From: Acidobacteriota bacterium | Lineage (GTDB): Bacteria > Acidobacteriota > Terriglobia > Terriglobales > Acidobacteriaceae | NCBI GenBank assembly: GCA_021778815.1 | Contig: JAJYBW010000274.1 | Location: 1-5,045 of the forward strand | Direction of reading: 5' to 3' | Length of the DNA stretch: 5,045 nt | In this document: positions 1 through 5,045 of the stretch, one piece after another | Numbering within the stretch: position 1 is the stretch's first letter | Layout: every line of letters starts with the position of its first letter | Translations under genes and position numbers: made by a program | The notes under the pieces: generated by a model | What the model saw: only the letters and a program-made list of their open reading frames with translations | Told to the model about the DNA's origin: nothing | The model's database searches: none

Positions 1-1012
1 CCGCAGGCAGCTTTCCGGCAAAAACCCGTTCATATTCCGCTGCTAACTCCGGAAACTGCTGCTTATATTTCGCGAACAATGCATTCCAGTCTGCCTCAAA
101 CTTTGCCCCGCGATCCTTCGCCTGCGCCCAGTTCTTCGCCACCTCCTCTGGAACATAAAAGCTCTTGTCCGCTGGCCAGCCCAGCTTTTCCTTGGTCAGC
201 TTCGTGTCTTCTGCGCCCAGCGGTTCTCCGTGCGCCTTCGACGTCCCTGCCTTAGGACTGGCGTAGCCAATGATCGTCCGCACCGCGATGATCGAAGGCT
301 TATCGGTCACAGCTTTCGCCACCTCAATTGCCTTGGACATGGCCTCCAGGTCATTCCCATCGGCCACGCGCTGCACATGCCAGTGATAGGCTTCAAATCT
401 CTCTTCAACGTTCTCGGTGAACGACAAATCCGTGGGGCCATCGAGCGATACTAAATTGTCGTCATACAGCACGATCAGCTTCCCCAATCCCAGCGTGCCC
501 GCAAACGAACAAGCCTCGTGCGAGACACCTTCCATCAGGTCGCCGTCGCCGCACATCACGTATGTGTAGTGATCGACAATCTCCAGCCCCGGCTTGTTGT
601 AGCGCGCCGCTAAATGCCGTTCCGCCGCCGCCATTCCAATCGACATGGCAAGTCCCTGGCCCAGCGGACCCGTCGTCACTTCCACTCCGTCGGTCGCTCC
701 CAGTTCCGGATGGCCCGGCGTGTGCGAATCGAACTGGCGAAATTGCTTCAGGTCCTCCAGGGTGACCTTGTAGCCAGCCAGGTACAGCGCCGAGTAAAGC
801 ATCGCCGACGCATGTCCGTTCGAAAGCACGAAGCGATCGCGATTCGACCATTTGGAGTTGGCCGGATTGTGATGCATGAACTTGTGGAACAGCAAATATG
901 TCATCGGAGAATCGCCCAGCGGCGCTCCGGGATGGCCACTGTTCGCCTTCTCTACCGCATCGACAGCTAGGAAACGCAATGCATTGATCGACAGCTGATC
1001 CAGTTCCGTCAT
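1..1012 (-). CDS. tkt: Transketolase, N-terminal half (3' end beyond window)
   Basis: Transketolase moves two-carbon ketol units between sugar phosphates in the non-oxidative pentose phosphate pathway, using thiamine diphosphate (ThDP) and a divalent metal in the cytoplasm. The reading frame is open from the ATG at 1012 to the left edge, giving 337 codons. The family is usually about 660 residues, so this is roughly the N-terminal ThDP pyrophosphate-binding domain. Visible hallmarks are SGHPGAPLG with H27, HTPGHPELG near residues 100-108, PLGQGLAMSIGMA, and the ThDP/metal motif GDGDLMEG at 155-162 with its closing YDDN (N186). KAHGEPLG carries H261. These positions fall at or within one residue of those in E. 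coli TktA. The start is forced: an in-frame TGA lies at 1030-1028 and a Shine-Dalgarno lies 5 nt before the ATG. The gene sits 108 bp downstream of the GH15 gene on the same strand. No frameshift or missing residue is seen in the visible part. The catalytic His of the second domain lies outside the window. Confidence 0.97.
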   Translation of the reverse strand, partial: MTELDQLSINALRFLAVDAVEKANSGHPGAPLGDSPMTYLLFHKFMHHNPANSKWSNRDRFVLSNGHASAMLYSALYLAGYKVTLEDLKQFRQFDSHTPGHPELGATDGVEVTTGPLGQGLAMSIGMAAAERHLAARYNKPGLEIVDHYTYVMCGDGDLMEGVSHEACSFAGTLGLGKLIVLYDDNLVSLDGPTDLSFTENVEERFEAYHWHVQRVADGNDLEAMSKAIEVAKAVTDKPSIIAVRTIIGYASPKAGTSKAHGEPLGAEDTKLTKEKLGWPADKSFYVPEEVAKNWAQAKDRGAKFEADWNALFAKYKQQFPELAAEYERVFAGKLPA

Positions 1013-1017
1013 TCTTG

Positions 1018-1023
1018 CTCTCC
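1018..1023 (-). promoter_or_regulatory. Ribosome binding site of tkt
   Basis: GGAGAG on the minus strand is followed by 5 nt and then ATG. Together with the in-frame stop just upstream it decides the transketolase start. A shadow frame that starts at a TTG overlapping this site is in a different phase and has no family resemblance. Confidence 0.75.
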
Positions 1024-1120
1024 AACTTCAGGCCCAGTGGGCGGTTTAGTCTCTCGTCAATAATTGTATAGATGCGCGGCGCGAGGAATGGCCACAGGCG
1101 GATTCAGCAGCTTTTCAACA
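1024..1120 (-). other. Short spacer between the GH15 gene and tkt
   Basis: This stretch joins the GH15 stop codon (TGA, 1123-1121) to the tkt ribosome binding site. I see no hairpin followed by a T-run on the minus strand, so read-through from GH15 into tkt is plausible. The only promoter-like string is TACAAT at 1068-1063, which matches a -10 hexamer well. No acceptable -35 lies 16-18 bp upstream (CCATTC at the 17-bp spacing). An independent tkt promoter is therefore possible but weakly supported. Confidence 0.4.
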
Positions 1121-3532
1121 TCAGCGGATCGGTACCTCATAATTTCGGCCCTCCCAGCGGTCCTCGCTGGGCCAGTACAGCGTAAATTCCAGGTCCGTCG
1201 GCGCCTGTTGCCCAATCGGAATATCGGCATAACAGACGCAGTCGCCCATGTGCTTTGACTCGATCGTCTGATTGGTTTTCCAATCGTCCTGGGTCCAGAC
1301 CACGCGAAAGGGGCTGCACTCGACGATACGCATCGTTTTTCCCCGTCCAATCTGGGTCAACAGGTGGCTGCGTTTACATATCTCGATTTCCAGCTCACCG
1401 CGGCCGCCGCGATAACGACTCGCTACTGGTCCCACAAGATCGAACACTTCTCCATCCTCCCGCGACCGCAGCAGCTTGATGTACTCCGCATGAGCCCACG
1501 CCAGCGGCATAGCGGATCCAGACGGGCGGCCTAAGAACATCCCTCTTTCCGGCAGGTCGGGCGCATCCCAAATCTGTTCCGGCAGCATCCCGCCCTCGGA
1601 GCTGAACTGCTCGATGGCCCGGACAAGGCGGTGAATATCTCTGCCGGCGGCCAGCTCGTAGTGCGCCCGCTCTCCCGTCAGCAGCGGCCACGCCCGACCC
1701 TGCCCCCAACCTTCGTATGGCCCGCCGTCGTGCTTTTGGCCGTAGCCATCATGGTTGTAGCGACGCCAGCATGGACCATGCGGCGTCTTCACGCGCAACA
1801 CTGCATCCACCACCTTCAGCGAATCCACAATCAGTGGATCGTGCGGGGAACGAATTCCGTAGCGCACCAGCTCCAGGAAGCCCGCATCGATAATCTCCCG
1901 CGCATCGAAATTGGACTTCTCTCCCGGTCCGCGATTGGCCAGTTGTAGCCTGCCTTCGCCCACCGAGGGATTGTAATAACGATCGCTTGGAGCTGGCGGT
2001 CGGATGCGCATGTAATGCCGTCGCACGTCCGACAACAGAACGCCGTCGTCGGTTACCGTCCATTTCTCCAGGTTCGATTCAATCCAGTCGGCAAATACCG
2101 CGTAAAAATCTGCCAGATCAGGAGCCCCATGCGCGCCCACCAGTTCGCTGGCGCAAATCAGCCCGGTAATGACCGCAGCTAGCGTGGAGGGCGAGTACCC
2201 GGAATTTTCTTCCCAGCGCTCCTGCTGCGTCACGGGTGCAAACTTCATCAGGCAACCAGCGGCGCGCTCCACAAATGGAATGATATTGACGATTTCCAGC
2301 GCTTTCTGCTTCCATAAGCGCCACGCCAGAATAATGGGGAAAGCAACTTCGTCCAATTGCATCCCCGACCAATACGGAGTGCCGTTCACCCAGAAATTTT
2401 GCGCGAAACTGCCATCCGGCCGCTGCGCACAGATCAGATAGACCAGGGCGCGCAACGCAGTTTCGTTCCGTCCAACTGCCATCAGTGCCGTCGCCGTCTG
2501 CACCAGGTCCCGCGTCCACACCAGGTGGTAGCCGCCCAGGTCGTCGTCGCCTTTCGTCTGTCCCCATGGAATGGAGGCCGACGCGATGAACGCGCCCTGA
2601 AATGTCTTGTCTTCATGGGCCAGCAGAATACTCTGGCTAATGTGCAGCAGTTGTCCGTGGTCCCCGGACAACGACACCAACTGCCGCGGGCATCGAACCC
2701 GATGCCACTGCGCATGGAATCGTTCCCGGTGCGCGGAAAAGCCGGTCGCTAACGATTGCACCGTACCCGTCAACGCCGCGTGGTTCCCTCGTCCAAATCC
2801 AACCGCTACCGTGAATTCCGGATGACTGGCGACGTCGATTTCTCCCATCAAGGCAATATTGCCGTCCAGCGCCTGATCGAACTCCCAGTCCATTTTGAAG
2901 TTCTGGTTCAAGTCGGTCCAGCCATCGCTGGTGCCCACGTAGCCGCAGGACGTCTTGCTAAATCCACAGTCAGCGGCCATCGCCAGCGAGGTTATATCTT
3001 TCCATGCCAGCAACACTCGCTTGCCGCCAACATCAATCGCACGTGCGGAATTGCCCGCACCGCCCACTTCCAGGTGCGGCGCCAGCAGCGCATACACTTT
3101 CAGCCGGCTTAGAAATTCCCGATCGCCTTGCATGCGCACATGAATCAGCACCGTCGATTGATGCGGATCGGAAATGATTTCCTTGATGAGCGCATATCTT
3201 CCTAGTGGGTCGCGGCTCGTTAGCCGAACCCCCAGCGCCTCCCGGTCGAGATACTCAAAACTGCGGTCGAGATCGCGCTTCTCTTCATGGAAAAATGTCT
3301 CTCCATCGCTGATCAGGAAGCCGAGGTCTCGGACCTGCGGACGATCGATCGTTGGATAATAAATTTCGTTCAGGATGCCGTGCGCAATCGTGTACCAAAC
3401 CCGGCTGGAGGCGGAATAGGCTGTTCCCACCGTCTGTTTCTCGCTTGAAGTCCATCGCGGCGGCAGGCCCGGAGCGCCGAATGCCGGCCCGCCCAACGTG
3501 ACCCAGGAATACTCCGGAGCATCAAAAACCAT
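1121..3532 (-). CDS. Glycoside hydrolase family 15, glucoamylase/glucodextranase-like
   Basis: Complete 803-residue protein of the GH15 family. These are inverting exo-acting enzymes that release glucose from non-reducing ends of alpha-glucans. Residues about 18-275 resemble the all-beta N-terminal domain of bacterial glucoamylases and glucodextranases (AFGAPGLPPRWT, YSASSRVWYTIAHGILNEIYYPTIDRPQ). Residues about 290-690 form the (alpha/alpha)6 catalytic domain. VWTRD (R341, D342) matches the conserved -1 subsite. RWEENSGYSPST at 439-450 carries the likely general acid E441, with E442 beside it. GWGQGRAWPLLTGER lies at 608-622, and GGMLPEQIWD at 647-656 carries the likely general base E652. 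Residues about 700-803 are an additional, apparently beta-rich C-terminal segment. No signal peptide is visible, so it is probably cytoplasmic and acts on glycogen or maltodextrins. The start is set by GGAGGGG just upstream and an in-frame TAG at 3556-3554. Exact substrate (alpha-1,4, alpha-1,6, trehalose-like) cannot be told from sequence alone. Confidence 0.93.
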   Translation of the reverse strand: MVFDAPEYSWVTLGGPAFGAPGLPPRWTSSEKQTVGTAYSASSRVWYTIAHGILNEIYYPTIDRPQVRDLGFLISDGETFFHEEKRDLDRSFEYLDREALGVRLTSRDPLGRYALIKEIISDPHQSTVLIHVRMQGDREFLSRLKVYALLAPHLEVGGAGNSARAIDVGGKRVLLAWKDITSLAMAADCGFSKTSCGYVGTSDGWTDLNQNFKMDWEFDQALDGNIALMGEIDVASHPEFTVAVGFGRGNHAALTGTVQSLATGFSAHRERFHAQWHRVRCPRQLVSLSGDHGQLLHISQSILLAHEDKTFQGAFIASASIPWGQTKGDDDLGGYHLVWTRDLVQTATALMAVGRNETALRALVYLICAQRPDGSFAQNFWVNGTPYWSGMQLDEVAFPIILAWRLWKQKALEIVNIIPFVERAAGCLMKFAPVTQQERWEENSGYSPSTLAAVITGLICASELVGAHGAPDLADFYAVFADWIESNLEKWTVTDDGVLLSDVRRHYMRIRPPAPSDRYYNPSVGEGRLQLANRGPGEKSNFDAREIIDAGFLELVRYGIRSPHDPLIVDSLKVVDAVLRVKTPHGPCWRRYNHDGYGQKHDGGPYEGWGQGRAWPLLTGERAHYELAAGRDIHRLVRAIEQFSSEGGMLPEQIWDAPDLPERGMFLGRPSGSAMPLAWAHAEYIKLLRSREDGEVFDLVGPVASRYRGGRGELEIEICKRSHLLTQIGRGKTMRIVECSPFRVVWTQDDWKTNQTIESKHMGDCVCYADIPIGQQAPTDLEFTLYWPSEDRWEGRNYEVPIR

Positions 3533-3534
3533 TA

Positions 3535-3541
3535 CCCCTCC
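3535..3541 (-). promoter_or_regulatory. Ribosome binding site of the GH15 gene
   Basis: GGAGGGG on the minus strand ends 2 nt before the ATG at 3532. Counting only the GGAGG core, the spacing is 4 nt. This is tight but workable. No other start codon exists between it and the in-frame TAG at 3556-3554, so the start is well fixed. Confidence 0.75.
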
Positions 3542-3583
3542 AAAAATGCAGTTCTAATTAGTACCTTGTGGCAGTCCGCAGAC

Positions 3584-3601
3584 CGAATCGGCATGGATTC
3601 G
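3584..3601. repeat. Small perfect inverted repeat, CGAATC/GATTCG
   Basis: CGAATC (3584-3589) and GATTCG (3596-3601) are perfect complements separated by 6 nt. The dyad lies 52-69 bp upstream of the GH15 start, a position typical of a dimeric regulator site. It is short enough to be chance, so it is only a candidate operator. Confidence 0.3.
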
Positions 3602-3926
3602 TTGCTTTGAAGGTCGTTTGCCTCATCTGAATACATAGACGTATCGCGGAAAGATTCGCTTCTTAACTTGCCAGAAAGAAACACACTTCAAGTTGCGACC
3701 GGATTCGTCACACATGCATCCAACTGGGTGAAACGCTACCGGGTACGACCGTCGAGCGTAAAATGACCATGCGTTTGAATTGTACCGACTGATCCCGCAA
3801 GGTTGTTCCGTTCGGCTATCGCTTCCGCTTGCCGGACACAACCGCGGAGTGCTGCGGAAATCAGACCTTCACCGGCACTAGCCTACGAACATAGCAAAAC
3901 AAAGCAGGAGCAACCTGCAATAACAC

Positions 3927-3932
3927 AGGAGG
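3927..3932 (+). promoter_or_regulatory. Ribosome binding site fixing the TTG start of sod
   Basis: AGGAGG is a full-strength Shine-Dalgarno, 6 nt before TTG at 3939-3941. An in-frame TAA at 3921-3923 excludes any upstream start, and the only other codon in between that could initiate is a rare ATT at 3933. The TTG start gives the family-typical N-terminus MAHEVPPLPYDYAALEPH. Confidence 0.85.
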
Positions 3933-3938
3933 ATTCCA

Positions 3939-4550
3939 TTGGCACACGAAGTTCCACCACTTCCATACGACTACGCCGCCCTTGAGCCCCATATCGACGA
4001 AACCACCATGCATTTGCACCACGACAAGCATCACCAGGCCTACGTCAACAACCTGAATGCAGCCATCGAAAAACATCCTGAGCTGGCGAATCGCCCGGCA
4101 GAAGACCTATTGCGCAAACTGGATAGCGTTCCGGAGGATGTTCGTACCACGGTCCGCAACAACGGCGGCGGCCACGTGAACCACACCATGTTCTGGCAGA
4201 TCATGAAGCCCAAGGGCGGCGGAGAGCCCACCGGCAAGATCGCCGATCAGATCAAGAAGGATTTTGGCAGCTTCGAGGATTTCAAGAAGCTGTTCAACGA
4301 AACCACCGCCAAGCAGTTCGGCTCCGGCTGGGGCTGGCTGATCTTCGACGGCGGCAAGCTGAAGATCATCACCACCGCCAACCAGGACAGCCCGTTCATG
4401 CAGGGGCATTTTCCTATCCTGGGGAATGACGTTTGGGAACACGCCTACTACCTGAAGTATCAAAACAGGCGTCCCGACTATCTGGCTGCCTGGTGGAATA
4501 CGGTCAATTGGGAAGAAATTAACAAGCGCTTCGAACTGGCTAGCAAATAG
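3939..4550 (+). CDS. sodA: Superoxide dismutase, Fe/Mn family, Mn-type
   Basis: Converts superoxide to oxygen and hydrogen peroxide. At 203 residues it has the usual length for bacterial Fe/Mn SODs, and with no signal peptide it should be cytoplasmic. All four metal ligands are present: H27 (MHLHHDKHH), H82 (NHTMFW), D164 and H168 (DVWEHAYY). The order is the helical N-terminal hairpin domain (about 1-90) followed by the alpha/beta C-terminal domain (about 95-203). Metal-type markers favour manganese: GGGH with G77 in the N-terminal domain, and the active-site Gln in TANQDSP (Q149). FeSODs usually carry this Gln in the N-terminal domain. Cambialistic use of iron cannot be excluded. Translation starts at TTG, forced by an upstream in-frame stop and a strong AGGAGG. 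The gene is monocistronic in appearance: divergent from GH15 and convergent with cca, with a terminator region beginning about 35 bp after its TAG. Confidence 0.97.
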   Translation: MAHEVPPLPYDYAALEPHIDETTMHLHHDKHHQAYVNNLNAAIEKHPELANRPAEDLLRKLDSVPEDVRTTVRNNGGGHVNHTMFWQIMKPKGGGEPTGKIADQIKKDFGSFEDFKKLFNETTAKQFGSGWGWLIFDGGKLKIITTANQDSPFMQGHFPILGNDVWEHAYYLKYQNRRPDYLAAWWNTVNWEEINKRFELASK

Positions 4551-4576
4551 CCCCATAATTGCCCTGATTTCGGTGC

Positions 4577-4624
4577 AAAAACAAGCTGGCGGAATTGGTT
4601 GCTAAGGCAACCAATTCCGTCCAG
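4577..4624 (-). terminator. Candidate rho-independent terminator of cca (hairpin A plus T-rich tract)
   Basis: GGAATTGGTTGC (4591-4602) and GCAACCAATTCC (4607-4618) form a perfect 12-bp stem with a 4-nt loop. It is extended by C4590-G4619 and, past a one-base bulge at 4620, by CTGG/CCAG (4586-4589 with 4621-4624). On the minus strand the stem is followed by CTTGTTTTT (4585-4577), the classic layout of an intrinsic terminator. It lies 10 bp after the cca stop codon. On the plus strand the same stem lies 35-73 bp after the sod stop. Confidence 0.75.
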
Positions 4625-4651
4625 TTAGTCGCCTTAGCAACTATTTTTTTT
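4596..4651 (+). terminator. Candidate rho-independent terminator of sod (hairpin B plus T8)
   Basis: GTTGCTAAGGC (4598-4608) pairs perfectly with GCCTTAGCAAC (4631-4641), extended by a G-U and a T-A pair (4597/4642, 4596/4643). It is followed at once by eight T residues (4644-4651). The loop is 22 nt. The left arm is shared with the stronger hairpin A (4591-4618), which the two strands cannot form at the same time. If hairpin A prevails in the sod transcript, the T8 tract is about 19 nt from the stem and termination may be weak. Confidence 0.6.
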
Positions 4652-5045
4652 CGACCTGTTAGCGGGTCTCGGAAACCGCTCACCAATCATCGCCAGGGCC
4701 TCTTCCCGGCTATGAATTGTCCCCTCCAACTGGGCATCCTCGACCAGGTTTAACATGGTTCGAAATTCCGGGCCCGGCCGATATCCAAGCGCGATCAAAT
4801 CATCCCCGGTCATCAGCGGCGTGGGACGAATATGCTCCGGCTCCGCTGTTTGATACCGCTCCAGCGCAAATTGGTAGAGCGAAAGATCTCTGTGGCTGGC
4901 CATGCAATCCATGCGATGCAGCGCCAGATGCTCATCAAACCGGTTGAGGCGGAAAAAGCGCTTCAGGGTTGAATCGCGCATTTTCTCGACGTCCGCAAAA
5001 CGCATGTGATTCGCCACCAACGCCATTATTTGCTCGGTATCGCTG
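4634..5045 (-). CDS. cca: CCA-adding tRNA nucleotidyltransferase, C-terminal part (5' end beyond window)
   Basis: This family adds or repairs the CCA 3' end of tRNAs in the cytoplasm, and some relatives are poly(A) polymerases. The window shows 136 C-terminal residues. The frame stays open through the right edge (SDTEQI before the first visible Met), so that ATG at 5026 is internal, not a start. LVANHMRF matches the end of the HD-type domain found in many bacterial members. FFRLNRFDEHLALHRMDCMASH is the typical helical segment that follows. TGDDLIALGYRPGPEF followed by EDAQLEGTIHSREEALAMIGERF is the characteristic tail of class II bacterial enzymes. The catalytic GSxxR and DxD motifs lie outside the window. 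The last residues (SKKNSC) are encoded by a run of eight A's and by an arm of the shared terminator structure, so the 3' end of the gene and the sod terminator overlap. CCA versus poly(A) activity cannot be settled from this part. Confidence 0.85.
   Translation of the reverse strand, partial: SDTEQIMALVANHMRFADVEKMRDSTLKRFFRLNRFDEHLALHRMDCMASHRDLSLYQFALERYQTAEPEHIRPTPLMTGDDLIALGYRPGPEFRTMLNLVEDAQLEGTIHSREEALAMIGERFPRPANRSKKNSC

Larger units (their letters stand above)
3533..3938. promoter_or_regulatory. Divergent intergenic region, GH15 / sod
   Basis: About 400 bp with no convincing gene, lying between the leftward GH15 start and the rightward sod start, so it must hold both promoters. I looked for -35/-10 pairs on both strands and found none close to consensus. 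TTGAAT at 3775-3780 and TTGCCG at 3829-3834 lack a -10 at 16-18 bp on the plus strand. An 8-bp palindrome CTAATTAG lies at 3554-3561, just upstream of the GH15 ribosome binding site, where it could serve as an operator. GATTCG or its complement occurs four times (3584, 3596, 3653, 3702). A 5-bp hairpin GCAGG/CCTGC (3904-3908, 3914-3918) precedes the sod Shine-Dalgarno. A 72-codon minus-strand frame at 3623-3841 looks like chance. No tRNA or known riboswitch form is seen. Confidence 0.5.

Noticed and set aside
462..1025. 187-codon minus-strand frame overlapping tkt
   Set aside because: It is a different phase of the same strand as tkt. The tkt phase gives an intact transketolase with all N-terminal motifs.
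1063..1068. TACAAT as a -10 box for a separate tkt promoter
   Set aside because: No acceptable -35 hexamer at 16-18 bp, so it is not called as a promoter.
2118..2567. 149-codon frame within the GH15 gene
   Set aside because: It is a shadow in another phase of the GH15 coding strand with no recognisable motif. The GH15 phase carries the catalytic residues.
3690..3735. Possible tRNA-like stretch around GGATTCGTC
   Set aside because: The T-loop-like string has no matching acceptor, D or anticodon arms around it.
3623..3841. 72-codon minus-strand frame in the divergent intergenic region
   Set aside because: It starts with TTG, has no family resemblance and an odd composition, and overlaps the region where both promoters should lie.
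4107..4556. 149-codon minus-strand frame opposite sod
   Set aside because: It is fully antisense to a well-identified SOD gene, and its open frame follows from the GC-rich codons of sod.
4591..4618. Perfect inverted repeat as a possible mobile-element end or CRISPR-like repeat
   Set aside because: It is a single copy with a 4-nt loop beside T-rich tracts between convergent genes, which is best explained as a terminator. No transposase, target duplication or repeat array is present.

Overview
The window is about 57% GC by eye and almost fully coding. It holds four protein genes and two intergenic control regions. From left to right these are: the N-terminal half of a transketolase (minus strand, running off the left edge), a complete family GH15 glucoamylase-like enzyme (minus), a 406-bp divergent intergenic region, a complete Mn-type superoxide dismutase (plus), a compact convergent terminator region, and the C-terminal part of a CCA-adding tRNA nucleotidyltransferase (minus, running off the right edge). 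The high GC, frequent TTG/GTG-started antisense shadow frames, a TTG-started sod gene, and the style of the GH15 and SOD proteins all suggest a soil-type bacterium. My best guess is an acidobacterium of the Koribacter/Terriglobales kind. That placement rests on remembered family resemblance, not on a search.

The left part (1-3532) reads as one leftward transcription unit. The GH15 gene comes first and the transketolase follows after a 108-bp gap, with no terminator visible between them. GH15 would release glucose from alpha-glucans such as glycogen or maltodextrins. The enzyme has no signal peptide, so it probably works in the cytoplasm on internal glucan. Transketolase is the central carbon-shuffling enzyme of the non-oxidative pentose phosphate pathway. 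A shared role in routing stored glucan into sugar phosphates is an inference from neighbourhood only.

The middle (3533-3938) is a divergent promoter region between GH15 (leftward) and sod (rightward). I find no convincing sigma70 promoter in it. It holds a small perfect inverted repeat, a repeated GATTCG hexamer, and a strong Shine-Dalgarno that fixes a TTG start for sod.

The right part (4551-5045) is convergent. The most unusual structure in the window lies here: three related arms that can pair in two mutually exclusive ways. One hairpin abuts a T-tract that would end cca transcription. The other abuts a T8 tract that would end sod transcription. The stop codon of cca lies inside one arm.

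I see no mobile element, CRISPR array, tRNA, rRNA or recognisable riboswitch. Apart from the terminator arrangement this looks like ordinary chromosomal core sequence, and I find no convincing sign of a novel multi-gene system.
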